Assembly: GCA_036013505.1 (NCBI GenBank)
Contig: CP107851.1
Span: 6,904,501-6,968,500 of the forward strand
Reading direction: 5' to 3'
From: Streptomyces sp. NBC_00510
Lineage (GTDB): Bacteria > Actinomycetota > Actinomycetes > Streptomycetales > Streptomycetaceae
DNA length: 64,000 nt
Shown: positions 34,015-42,092 of the stretch, piece after piece
Layout of the letters: each line of letters opens with the position of its first letter
Numbering within the stretch: position 1 is the stretch's first letter
Position numbers and translations under genes: made by a program
The notes under the pieces: model-generated
Told to the model about the DNA's origin: nothing
What the model saw: only the letters and a program-made list of their open reading frames with translations
Databases searched by the model: none

Positions 34015-34575
34015 ATGGCGAAGGCACAGGAGACCGCGGCGGACACGGCCGAGGAGCCGACCGGCGGTACGGACGAGGTCACCGGCAAGGGGCCGCGGCG
34101 GATCGCCGTGCTGCTCGGCGTCGCGGCGCTCGCGTACGTCCTCGACCTCCTCTCCAAGATCTGGGTGGTGACCAGCCTCGAGGGGCACGAGCCCATCGAC
34201 GTGTTCGGCAGCTACCTGCGCCTGGAGGCGGTGCGCAACGCCGGCGCGGCCTTCGGCTTCGGCCAGGGCATGACCATCGTCTTCACGGTGATCGCGGTCA
34301 CGGTGATCGTGGTGATCGCCAGGATCGCCCGCAAGCTGCACAGCGTGCCGTGGGCGATCGCGCTGGGGCTGCTGCTCGGGGGTGCCTTCGGCAACCTCAC
34401 GGACCGGGTGTTCCGCGCGCCGGGCTTCCTGCAGGGGCATGTGGTCGACTTCATCGCGCCGACCCACTTCGCGGTCTTCAACCTGGCCGACTCGGCGATC
34501 GTCTGCGGCGGCATCCTGATCGTCCTGCTGTCCTTCCGCGGTCTCGACCCGGACGGAACCGTCCACAAGGACTGA
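34015..34575 (+). CDS. lspA: Lipoprotein signal peptidase LspA (SPase II)
   Basis: 186 residues. About 30 charged residues, then four membrane spans. Catalytic Asp sites: VRNAGAAFGFG region (NxGxxF motif) and FNLADSAIVCGG. It removes signal peptides from diacylglyceryl-prolipoproteins at the outer membrane face. ATG at 34015; no strong ribosome site (GAAGGA at a little distance). Confidence 0.95.
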   Translation: MAKAQETAADTAEEPTGGTDEVTGKGPRRIAVLLGVAALAYVLDLLSKIWVVTSLEGHEPIDVFGSYLRLEAVRNAGAAFGFGQGMTIVFTVIAVTVIVVIARIARKLHSVPWAIALGLLLGGAFGNLTDRVFRAPGFLQGHVVDFIAPTHFAVFNLADSAIVCGGILIVLLSFRGLDPDGTVHKD

Positions 34576-34627
34576 GCCGGGATCGGGGCGGCGGAGGACG
34601 CGCCGCGGATCCGGCATACTCGATCAG

Positions 34628-35569
34628 GTGAGTATGCCTGCCGAAGTTCGATCCCTCCCCGTCCCCGATGGCCTCGAGGGCGAGCGCGTCGACGCCGCCA
34701 TCGCCCGCATGTTCGGTTTCTCGCGGACCAAGGCGGCCGAGCTGGCCGCCGCCGGGAAGGTGACGATCGACGGCAGCGCCGCCGCCAAGTCCGACCGGGT
34801 GTCGGGCGGTGCCTGGCTCGAGGTCGAGATGCCCGCCCCGCCGCGCCCGGTGGAGGTCGTCGCCGAGCCGGTGCCCGGCATGCGTATCGTCCACGACGAC
34901 GAGCACGTGGTCGTGATCGACAAGCCCGTGGGCGTGGCCGCACACCCCAGCCCCGGCTGGACCGGCACCACGGTCATCGGCGGCCTGGCCGCCGCCGGCT
35001 ACCGGATCTCCACCTCCGGCGCCGCCGAGCGCCAGGGCATCGTCCACCGGCTCGACGTCGGTACCTCGGGGCTGATGGCCGTCGCCAAGTCGGAGATCGC
35101 GTACAGCGACCTCAAGCAGCAGTTCCGGGAGCGCACCGTCGACAAGCGCTACCACGCGCTGGTCCAGGGCCATCCGGACCCGCTCAGCGGCACCATCGAC
35201 GCGCCGATCGGCCGCCACCCGAACCACGACTACAAGTGGGCCGTGACCGCCGACGGCAAGCCCAGCGTGACGCACTACGACCTCGTCGAGGCGTTCCGCG
35301 CGGCCTCCCTGCTCGACATCAAGCTGGAGACCGGCCGCACCCACCAGATCCGGGTCCACATGGCCGCCCACCGCCACCCCTGCGTCGGCGACCTGACCTA
35401 CGGGGCCGACCCCACCCTCGCCAAACGGCTGAAGCTCACCCGCCAGTGGCTGCACGCCGTCCGCCTGGGCTTCTCCCACCCCGAGGACGGCCGCTGGGTG
35501 GAGTTCGAGAGCTCCTACCCCGACGACCTGCAGTACGCCCTGGACGCCGTGCGAGCCGACAGTGCCTGA
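34628..35569 (+). CDS. RluA-family 23S rRNA pseudouridine synthase (RluD-like)
   Basis: 313 residues: S4-type RNA-binding domain first (ERVDAAIARMFGFSRTKAAELAAAGKVTIDG), then the RluA catalytic domain with the active Asp in IVHRLDVGTSGLMAVAK and the C-terminal ETGRTHQIRVHMA. Most likely the RluD equivalent modifying helix 69 of 23S rRNA, though substrate cannot be told from the sequence. GTG at 34628 (ATG two codons later also possible). Overlaps the next gene by eight bases. Confidence 0.93.
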   Translation: MSMPAEVRSLPVPDGLEGERVDAAIARMFGFSRTKAAELAAAGKVTIDGSAAAKSDRVSGGAWLEVEMPAPPRPVEVVAEPVPGMRIVHDDEHVVVIDKPVGVAAHPSPGWTGTTVIGGLAAAGYRISTSGAAERQGIVHRLDVGTSGLMAVAKSEIAYSDLKQQFRERTVDKRYHALVQGHPDPLSGTIDAPIGRHPNHDYKWAVTADGKPSVTHYDLVEAFRAASLLDIKLETGRTHQIRVHMAAHRHPCVGDLTYGADPTLAKRLKLTRQWLHAVRLGFSHPEDGRWVEFESSYPDDLQYALDAVRADSA

Positions 35570-35999
35570 GACCTACGAGGTCCGGGTCGCCGCCGACCCG
35601 GACGACCTGAAGGCGTACTACGCGGTGCGGCACGAGGTCTTCGTCGTCGAGCAGAAGGTCCCCGCCGAGCTGGAGTACGACGCCCACGACGCCGACGCCG
35701 TGCACGTCCTGGCCACCGGCCCCGGGGGCGGCCTCGGCGCGGGCCGGCTGCTCCTCGGGGAGGACGGCACCGGCATCCTCGGCCGGCTCGCCGTGACCGG
35801 CGCGTCCCGCGGGCTGGGCATCGGCGTGGCCCTGGTGCGCGCCATCGAGGACGAGGCCCGGCGGCACGGCCTGTCCGCCGTCGAGCTGCACGCCCAGTCC
35901 CACGCCGTCGGCTTCTACGAGCGCCTGGGCTACACGTCCTTCGGCGAGGAGTACGAGGAGGCGGGCATCCCGCACCTCTCGATGAGGCGCGTGCTCTGA
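35562..35999 (+). CDS. GNAT-family N-acetyltransferase
   Basis: 145 residues. YAVRHEVFVVEQKVPAELEYD opening and acetyl-CoA loop RLAVTGASRGLGIGVALVRAIE, then GFYERLGYTSFGEEYEEAGIPHLSM; the ElaA-like GNAT layout. Substrate unknown. GTG at 35562 overlaps the pseudouridine synthase gene, so they are coupled. Confidence 0.9.
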   Translation: MPETYEVRVAADPDDLKAYYAVRHEVFVVEQKVPAELEYDAHDADAVHVLATGPGGGLGAGRLLLGEDGTGILGRLAVTGASRGLGIGVALVRAIEDEARRHGLSAVELHAQSHAVGFYERLGYTSFGEEYEEAGIPHLSMRRVL

Positions 36000-36035
36000 C
36001 CGGGGCGGAGGCGGCCGACATGCCACGCTAGGGCT

Positions 36036-37631
36036 GTGGATCAACTCGCGCTGTTCTTCGCCCTGATGCTCGCGGCCATCGTCATGGTGCCGCTGGGCGA
36101 CCGGATGGGGCTGCCGTCGCCCGTGCTGATGACACTGCTCGGGGTCGTGCTGGCCCTCCTGCCGTTCGTGCCGAACGTCGAGATCAACCCCGAGCTCATC
36201 CTGCCGCTCGTGCTGCCGCCGCTGCTCTACGCCTCCGTACAGCGCACGTCCTGGCGGCAGTTCGCCGTCAACAAGAAGGCCATCTTCCTGCTGGCCGTCG
36301 CACTGGTGCTGATCACCACCGCGGCGGTGGGCGCCATCGCCAACGCCGTCGTCCCCGGCATCTCGCTGGCCGCAGCCCTCGCGCTCGGCGCGCTGGTCGC
36401 CCCACCCGACCCGGTGGCCGCGACCGCCGTCGCCGGGCGCCTCGGCCTGCCGCGCCGCATGGTGTCGACCCTGGAGGGCGAGGGGCTGTTCAACGACGTC
36501 ACCGCGATCGTCGTCTACAACGTCGCCGTCGCCGCGGCCGTGACCGGCTCCTTCTCCTGGCCTGAGGCGCTCGGCGAACTGCTGCTGTCGGCGGTGGTCG
36601 CGGTCGGCGTCGGCGTCGTGCTCGGCTGGACCGCCTCCAAGCTGATGGGCGTCGTGGGTGACCCGACCCTGCAGATCGGGCTCTCGCTGCTCGTCCCGTT
36701 CGCCTCGTACGCGATCGCCGACGAGGCGCACGGCTCCGGCGTCCTCGCGGTGCTCACCACCGCGCTGTTCCTCGCCGAACACGCCCGCGACGCCGACGAC
36801 GTGACCGGGCGACTGGTCGGCGCCACCTTCTGGGAGGTCGTCGACACGCTCGTCACCGGCGTCGCCTTCGGCCTGATCGGCCTGGAGCTGCACAACGTCT
36901 TCGGCGTCGGCGCCGGCCGCTGGGGCACGATGCTGAGCCACGCGGCGATCGTCGTCGGCGCGGTCGTCCTCGTACGGCTGGCCTACCTGATGCCGGCCGC
37001 GGCGGTGACCAGACGGCTGCACAAGCGGCGCGACCTCGACGAGGACATCCCGATGTCCTGGCGGGAGACCGTCGTCATGTGGTGGGCCGGCATGCGCGGT
37101 GTGGCGTCCGTCGCCCTGGCGCTGGCCATCCCGCACACCACGGAGGCTGGCGAGGCCTTCCCGGCGCGTGACGAGATCCTCTTCATCGCCTTCTCCGTCG
37201 TCCTCACCACCCTCGTGCTGCAGGGCCTCACCCTTCCGCAGGTCGTCAAGCGGCTCGGGGTGAGCAGCGACACCCAGGTGGAGCACGACATGGAGATGCT
37301 GCTCGCGCTGCGCGCCATGGCCGCCGCCAAGCAGCGGCTGAAGGAGGTCGAGGCGACCGAGGACTTCTCCGAGGAGGTCTCCGAACTCCTGCACCGCCGC
37401 GCCTTCGACGTCGGGGCCCGGATCTGCCCCGACATCGTCGACGACGAGAAGCGCGAGCGGCACACCGCCCGCGTACGCCGCATCAGGACCGTCGAGCGCG
37501 TCCAGCGCGACATGCTCTCCGCCGCCCGGCACGAGGTCCTCGCCGCCCGCAGCGAGCCCGGCTACGACCCCGAGATCGTCGACCGGGTGCTGCGCCAGCT
37601 CGACGTGCGCAGCCTGCGCGTGTCCCGGTAG
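36036..37631 (+). CDS. CPA1-family Na+/H+ antiporter
   Basis: 531 residues. About twelve membrane spans to residue 410 with the ion-site helix region GALVAPPDPVAATAVAGRLGLP and EGEGLFNDVTAIVVYN, plus WAGMRGVASVALALAIP; a cytoplasmic helical tail follows. It exchanges cytoplasmic Na+ (or K+) for H+. GTG at 36036, 36 bases after the GNAT gene. A hairpin follows the stop. Confidence 0.93.
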   Translation: MDQLALFFALMLAAIVMVPLGDRMGLPSPVLMTLLGVVLALLPFVPNVEINPELILPLVLPPLLYASVQRTSWRQFAVNKKAIFLLAVALVLITTAAVGAIANAVVPGISLAAALALGALVAPPDPVAATAVAGRLGLPRRMVSTLEGEGLFNDVTAIVVYNVAVAAAVTGSFSWPEALGELLLSAVVAVGVGVVLGWTASKLMGVVGDPTLQIGLSLLVPFASYAIADEAHGSGVLAVLTTALFLAEHARDADDVTGRLVGATFWEVVDTLVTGVAFGLIGLELHNVFGVGAGRWGTMLSHAAIVVGAVVLVRLAYLMPAAAVTRRLHKRRDLDEDIPMSWRETVVMWWAGMRGVASVALALAIPHTTEAGEAFPARDEILFIAFSVVLTTLVLQGLTLPQVVKRLGVSSDTQVEHDMEMLLALRAMAAAKQRLKEVEATEDFSEEVSELLHRRAFDVGARICPDIVDDEKRERHTARVRRIRTVERVQRDMLSAARHEVLAARSEPGYDPEIVDRVLRQLDVRSLRVSR

Positions 37632-37657
37632 CCGGCCCGGGCCGTTGCCGGGCCGGC
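37631..37657. terminator. Hairpin between convergent antiporter and channel genes
   Basis: GCCGGCCCGG (37631-37640) pairs perfectly with CCGGGCCGGC (37648-37657), loop GCCGTTG; part of the motif recurs at 37664-37675. Confidence 0.75.
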
Positions 37658-37681
37658 CTGGTAGCCGGCCCGGCGATTTGC

Positions 37682-38806
37682 CTAGCGGGATCCGGGGCCG
37701 GGACCGATGTCCTCGGCCCCGGGCGTGGCCTGCTCCCGGTCCGGGGCCTCGGCCAGGCCGGGGGCGGTGGCGGTGTTGATGCGCGGCAGCGCGTACGGGT
37801 GCTCGCGGCGTAGCCAGTCGATCATCTGCTCCCGCACCACGCAGCGCACCGTCCAGATGTCGTCCGCGTCCTTCGCCGTGGCCAGGGCCCGCACCTCGAT
37901 CGTGGACGGGGTGGCGTCCGTCACCACCAGGCCCCAGGCCCGGCCGTCCCACTGCTCGCACTCCTTGAGGACGTCGTGGAGGTGTCCGCGCATCAGGTCG
38001 ACGGGCGTGGCGTGGTCCAGGTGGAAGTAGACGGTGCCGGTCATCCGGGCGTTGCCGCGGGACCAGTTCTCGAAGGGCTTGCTGGTGAAGTACGAGACCG
38101 GCATGGTGATCCGCCGTTCGTCCCAGGTGCGGACGACCAGGTAGGTGAGGGTGATCTCCTCCACCGTCCCCCACTCGCCCTCCACGACCACCGCGTCGCC
38201 GATCCGGACCATGTCCCCGAAGGCGATCTGCAGCCCCGCGAAGAGGTTGCCCAGCGTCGACTGGGCGGCGATGCCGGCGACGATGCCGATCAGCCCCGCG
38301 GAGGCCAGCATCGAGGCGCCGAAGCCGCGCATCGCGGGGAAGGTCAGCAGCATGGCCGCGATCGCCACCACGCCGACGACCGCGGTGACCACCCGCTGGA
38401 TCAGGCTCACCTGCGTCCGCACCCGCCGCACCCGCGCCGCGTCCTGGGCGGCGGAGGCGTAGCGCGAGTAGGACGCCTCCACGACGGCCGCCGCGACCCT
38501 GACGACCAGCCAGGCGCAGGCCCCGATCAGCACCAGCGTCAGCACCTGCCCGATCCCGCGGGTGTGGCCGCGGGCCAGGTGCGCCTGCTCGTACGAGCCG
38601 CGCAGCAGCGAACTGCAGATCACCAGCTGGAGCGGCAGCCGCGCACGGCGCAGCAGGTTCCACAGCGGGGTCTCCGGGTGCCGGCCGTCGGCCCGGCGCA
38701 GCGCGTGGTCGACGGCCCAGCCCACGGCGAGCGTCACGACGAGGGAGCCGCCCACCACGCCGAGCGGCCGTATGACGGAATCCATGTCTTCGACGGTAAC
38801 GGGCAT
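37682..38806 (-). CDS. MscS-family mechanosensitive ion channel
   Basis: 374 residues from ATG 38806; an internal ATG at 38785 is possible. Four membrane spans, the last being the pore helix (GASMLASAGLIGIVAGIAAQSTLGNLFAGLQIAF), then the MscS beta domain (RIGDAVVVEGEWGTVEEITLTYLVVRTWDERRITMPVSYF) and a cytoplasmic tail. Opens on membrane stretch to release solutes. Divergent from the dienelactone hydrolase gene across a 46-base gap. Confidence 0.9.
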   Translation of the reverse strand: MPVTVEDMDSVIRPLGVVGGSLVVTLAVGWAVDHALRRADGRHPETPLWNLLRRARLPLQLVICSSLLRGSYEQAHLARGHTRGIGQVLTLVLIGACAWLVVRVAAAVVEASYSRYASAAQDAARVRRVRTQVSLIQRVVTAVVGVVAIAAMLLTFPAMRGFGASMLASAGLIGIVAGIAAQSTLGNLFAGLQIAFGDMVRIGDAVVVEGEWGTVEEITLTYLVVRTWDERRITMPVSYFTSKPFENWSRGNARMTGTVYFHLDHATPVDLMRGHLHDVLKECEQWDGRAWGLVVTDATPSTIEVRALATAKDADDIWTVRCVVREQMIDWLRREHPYALPRINTATAPGLAEAPDREQATPGAEDIGPGPGSR

Positions 38807-38852
38807 GATGGAGCCCGTACCCGACCGTGCGCCGTTCATGGGAAGTGAAATT

Positions 38853-39461
38853 GTGAGCTCCGGCATGACCATCGTGCTGTTCCACTCGGCCTACGGACTG
38901 CGTCCCGCCGTGCACGCCGCCGCCGACCGGCTGCGCGCGGCCGGTCACGAGGTGCTCGTCCCCGACCTCTACGAGGGCCGCACCGCGGACACCGTCGAGG
39001 AGGGCATGGCCATCAAGGACGAGATCGGCCGCGACGAACTGCTGATGCGCGCCGTCACCGTCTCCGGCCCGCTCTCCGGTCGCGGCCTGGTCTACGCGGG
39101 GTTCTCGCTGGGCGGTTCGATCGCGCAGAACCTCGCCCTCGCCGACGAGAAGGCCCGCGGCCTCCTGCTGCTGCACGGCACCTCCGACATCGCCGACGAC
39201 GCCGCCACCGACCTCCCCGTCCAGCTGCACGTCGCCGAGCCGGACCCCTTCGAGCCCGACGACTGGCTGAACGCCTGGTACCTGCGCATGCGCAAGGCGG
39301 GCGCCGACGTGGAGATCCACCGCTACCGGGGCGCCGGACACCTCTTCACCGACCCGGACCTAGACGACTACGACGCGGAGGCGGCCGAGCAGACCTGGGC
39401 GGTCGCCCTGGACTTCCTCGCCGACCTCGCGGCGGAGGCCGGGGCGGCGGGGGAGGCGTAA
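38853..39461 (+). CDS. Dienelactone-hydrolase-family alpha/beta hydrolase
   Basis: 202 residues. Starts TIVLFHSAYGLRPAVHAAADRLRAAGHEVLVPDLYEG; nucleophile elbow GFSLGGSIAQ, so Ser rather than the Cys of classic dienelactone hydrolases; acidic residue near VAEPDPFEPDDW; His in YRGAGHLFTD. Substrate unknown. GTG at 38853 chosen because GGAAG lies eight bases before it; ATG at 38865 is an alternative. Confidence 0.88.
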   Translation: MSSGMTIVLFHSAYGLRPAVHAAADRLRAAGHEVLVPDLYEGRTADTVEEGMAIKDEIGRDELLMRAVTVSGPLSGRGLVYAGFSLGGSIAQNLALADEKARGLLLLHGTSDIADDAATDLPVQLHVAEPDPFEPDDWLNAWYLRMRKAGADVEIHRYRGAGHLFTDPDLDDYDAEAAEQTWAVALDFLADLAAEAGAAGEA

Positions 39462-39512
39462 CGCTGTTGCGGGCGGGGGCCGTTGTCAGTGCCCGCTGAG
39501 ATCATCCGGGAC

Positions 39513-40001
39513 ATGGGTGTTCTCTACGGGTACTACTCCGCCGCCGACGACAAGGACGCCGCACGCGCCGTGGTCCGGGAGTTCCGCGAGCTGTGCGAGT
39601 TCCGCGGGCCTCGCGAGTTCCGAGAGGCCGACGGCGACGGTCGCGACCAGCACGTGACCCAGGGCATAGACCCGGTCGTGGAGTTGCTCCCCGCGGAGGT
39701 GCTCATCACCGGCCGCGCCCCCGAGGACGTGCGCTCCGACCCGCGCCGCGGCGCCCTGGTGGGCGTGGCCGGCGAGGGCAGGGTGGTCGCCGTCTCCCTC
39801 ACCGACAGTTTCCGCGACGCCCTCGCCGCCTTCGACGCGGACCTGCTGGACGACGTCGCCATGGGGTGGTCCCGCACCTCCGGAGGTCTCCACGGCGTCC
39901 ACGGCCCGGACGTCCTCGGGCTGTTCCTCAAGGAGCTCGCCGGGCTGGCCGGCCGCGCGGCGGCGGGCGGACGGCGCCTCTACTGCTGGATCCGCCCCTG
40001 A
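39513..40001 (+). CDS. Uncharacterised soluble protein
   Basis: 162 residues from ATG 39513 (TTG at 39483 would add ten). Begins MGVLYGYYSAADDKDAARAVVREF; no family I can name. The segment FRELCEFRGPREFREADG is a local near-repeat of EFRE/EFRG units and looks like a small expansion. The C-terminal half is regular and mixed alpha/beta in character. The 3' end overlaps the convergent membrane gene by 22 bases. Confidence 0.75.
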   Translation: MGVLYGYYSAADDKDAARAVVREFRELCEFRGPREFREADGDGRDQHVTQGIDPVVELLPAEVLITGRAPEDVRSDPRRGALVGVAGEGRVVAVSLTDSFRDALAAFDADLLDDVAMGWSRTSGGLHGVHGPDVLGLFLKELAGLAGRAAAGGRRLYCWIRP

Positions 40002-40336
40002 GCGAGGGCGGCCCGGCGCTGCCCGGCGGCCGCGGCGAGCAGCAGGAGCGCGGCCGAGGGCAGGAACACGTACATCGCCGGCACCGCGCCGATGACGGAC
40101 CAGGTGACCAGCGCCAGTGCGATAACGACGCAGGCCTGGGCGAACACCCTGGGGAACCGCCCCAGGAGCGGTGGCAGCGCCAGCGGCACCACGGTCAGCA
40201 CGAAGAAGCCTCCGTAGTAGCTGTCCAGCCCGAAGAGCAGCCCGGGCACGGCCGCGGCCAACGCCCCCACCGCGAGCACCCACTGCCGCCGCCCGATCCC
40301 CGCCCGCGCCTCCGGCCGCCCCGCCTCAGCCCTCAT
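39980..40336 (-). CDS. Small four-span membrane protein
   Basis: 118 residues with about four hydrophobic segments (20-37, 43-59, 68-88, 90-106) and an Arg/Gln tail. No family recognised. ATG at 40336 with GGGGGAAGGGG upstream. A 14-base palindrome (40367-40380) lies 31 bases upstream, suggesting control by a repressor encoded elsewhere. Confidence 0.7.
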   Translation of the reverse strand: MRAEAGRPEARAGIGRRQWVLAVGALAAAVPGLLFGLDSYYGGFFVLTVVPLALPPLLGRFPRVFAQACVVIALALVTWSVIGAVPAMYVFLPSAALLLLAAAAGQRRAALAQGRIQQ

Positions 40337-40366
40337 GGCCGCCCCTTCCCCCTGGCGAACAGCACT

Positions 40367-40380
40367 TTGAACGCGTTCAA
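40367..40380. promoter_or_regulatory. 14-base palindromic operator
   Basis: TTGAACG-CGTTCAA, perfectly symmetric, upstream of the minus-strand four-span membrane gene. TetR-type operator look; no TetR gene nearby. Confidence 0.6.
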
Positions 40381-40513
40381 CCTAGCGGATCGAGGCCCGG
40401 CTCAGTACCAGCGGCTGAACGCGGCAGGTCGTGGATGACGGTCGGCACGGCGCCTCGGCCTGGCGGCGCCACCGCCGATCGCCACGACGGCGTACGCGTT
40501 CTCGTTCCGCGCG

Positions 40514-40533
40514 ACGGCAACGCTCGTTGCCGT
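40514..40533. promoter_or_regulatory. 20-base palindromic operator before the XRE-cupin gene
   Basis: ACGGCAACG, two bases CT, CGTTGCCGT: perfect nine-base arms, ending 29 bases before the ATG at 40563. Likely the autoregulatory site of the XRE-cupin regulator. Confidence 0.65.
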
Positions 40534-40562
40534 TCCGGGGACGGCCGGGGTGGAATGGGCGG

Positions 40563-41171
40563 ATGGAAGACCTGTCCTCGATCGCCGCCGCCCTGGCGGA
40601 GGTCGGCCCCCGCCTCAAACGCCTGCGCACACAGCGGGGCCTCACGCTGGCCGCACTGTCCGAGGCCACGGGCATCTCCACGAGCACGCTGTCCCGCCTG
40701 GAGACCGGCGGGCGCCGCCCCAGCCTCGAACTCCTGCTGCCGATCGCCCGGGCCCACCGCGTACCGCTGGACGAACTGGTCGGCGCCCCCGAGGTCGGCG
40801 ACCCCCGGGTACGCCTCAAGCCCCGCCGCGTGAACGGCCGCACCGTCCTGCCGCTGACCCGGCAGCCGGGATCCCCGCAGGCCTGGAAGGTCGTCGTCCC
40901 CGCGGGCCAGTGCGAGCTCGACCTCCGCGTCCACGAGGGCTACGAGTGGCTGTACGTGCTCTCCGGACGCCTCCGCCTCCTGCTGGGCGCCCGCGAGGTC
41001 GTCCTCGGCGTCGGCGAGGCCGCCGAGTTCGACACCCGGCTGCCGCACTGGTTCGGCAGCGCCGGCGACCAACCCGTCGAGATCCTGAGCCTCTTCGGCC
41101 GCCAGGGCGAGCGCATGCACGTCCGCGCCAGACCCAGCCGGGGGAAGGGGGGCGGCAGCGGTGACGGCTGA
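40563..41171 (+). CDS. XRE-cupin transcriptional regulator
   Basis: 202 residues. Helix-turn-helix of the XRE type at about 15-70 (RLKRLRTQRGLTLAALSEATGISTSTLSRLETGGRRPSLE), then a cupin sensor domain (about 110-190: CELDLRVHEGYEWLYVLSGRLRLLLG ... FDTRLPHWFGSA). Such regulators control small catabolic or transport operons with a bound small ligand. ATG at 40563 gives a normal N-terminus; the frame is open further up but crosses the palindrome. Confidence 0.92.
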   Translation: MEDLSSIAAALAEVGPRLKRLRTQRGLTLAALSEATGISTSTLSRLETGGRRPSLELLLPIARAHRVPLDELVGAPEVGDPRVRLKPRRVNGRTVLPLTRQPGSPQAWKVVVPAGQCELDLRVHEGYEWLYVLSGRLRLLLGAREVVLGVGEAAEFDTRLPHWFGSAGDQPVEILSLFGRQGERMHVRARPSRGKGGGSGDG

Positions 41172-41403
41172 GGACGAGCTGGTGCCGGGGTACCCACGGC
41201 ACTGGCTCGTCGTCGTCCCTGAGGCCGATCGCCAACACGCGGATCAGTCTCATGCCGCACCGGATGCCGGATCCGCGACCGAGGGACCGGATTCGTCGCG
41301 GCAGCGGAGTGCGGTCTTCACCTATCCGGGCGGCGCTCGGGACAGTCCCGCAGCGGCGTGGGCTTCGTCTCCTCGCCGGCCGGCGAGGCCGCTGCCTCAG
41401 TAG
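41161..41403 (+). pseudogene. Short coupled ORF, possible decayed remnant
   Basis: GTG at 41161 overlaps the end of the XRE-cupin gene. The first 15 codons read MTAEDELVPGYPRHW with normal G/C third bases; PYPxHW is the usual start of actinobacterial GNAT/Pat-type acetyltransferases. After about codon 19 third bases turn A/T-rich and no domain continues. I read it as a gene start followed by decayed sequence. It could also be noise. Confidence 0.3.
41371..41388. terminator. Palindrome between convergent genes
   Basis: CCTCGCCGG-CCGGCGAGG, a perfect 18-base palindrome just before the end of the M15-like gene; could fold as a short hairpin terminator. Confidence 0.4.
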
Positions 41404-41933
41404 ACCGATATGTGCACGTGGTCGAAGTGGTTCTGCGTGATGGACCCGCGGTCCTCCATCAACTTCCACCCCTGTTGGGGGAGTCGGCTCGACCAGATGT
41501 GCTGCTCGTAGATGACGTACCAGATGCCGTATTCGTCCGCGTGCTCCCGCACCCAGGCCACGATGGCCTCGCCCAGGGCGTCGGACTTGCCGGTGGCCTT
41601 CTTGCCGGCGGGCATGAGCATGAAGTCGCAGGCGCGGCCCAGGGGGTGTTCGCCGCCGCCGGCGATGCCGCCTTCCTCGCGGTAGCAGCCGGGGGCGCCC
41701 TCGAGGCCGCGGGGGCCGAACTCCTTGACGACGGCCTCGCGGACGGCCTCCATGCGGGCGGTGATGTGCTGCGGCCCGCGGGGTTGCTGCTTCGGCCAGT
41801 TGGCCGCGCGGACCTGTGCGGAGAGTGTGGGCCACGCCACGGCGGCCAGTACGAGGCCGCCGATCAGTAGCAGCCCGAATATGGTGCGCCGCCGGCCGCG
41901 GCGCGCGGTGTCCCGCCCCCTGGTGGTGTTCAT
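41397..41933 (-). CDS. Membrane-anchored M15-like peptidase-fold protein
   Basis: 178 residues. Basic head and one membrane span (about 18-35), then an extracytoplasmic domain with GGGEHPLGRACDFMLMP and the end HFDHVHISVY. The His/Asp pair in HPLGRACD and the final HVH match the zinc site of M15/VanY-like D,D-peptidase folds (the ARB-07466-like C-terminal domain). May trim wall peptides. ATG at 41933. Confidence 0.82.
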   Translation of the reverse strand: MNTTRGRDTARRGRRRTIFGLLLIGGLVLAAVAWPTLSAQVRAANWPKQQPRGPQHITARMEAVREAVVKEFGPRGLEGAPGCYREEGGIAGGGEHPLGRACDFMLMPAGKKATGKSDALGEAIVAWVREHADEYGIWYVIYEQHIWSSRLPQQGWKLMEDRGSITQNHFDHVHISVY

Positions 41934-42092
41934 CGCAAGCCAGAACGCGCGACCGTGGCCGGAAGTGCCCGGTTGGACGCGGTGCGACGGTGACGCGAAT
42001 AACGCCCCGCAGGGGGTCGTCCCCGGGCACGCGAGCGTACGCTCCTGCGTTGGACGCGGCAGACACGGACCAGCCCAGGAGGCACAGCACCG

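Noticed and set aside
35436..39341. 1301-codon open frame on the minus strand
   Set aside because: Antisense to the antiporter and other genes; low-complexity Arg/Gly/His product with no domain.
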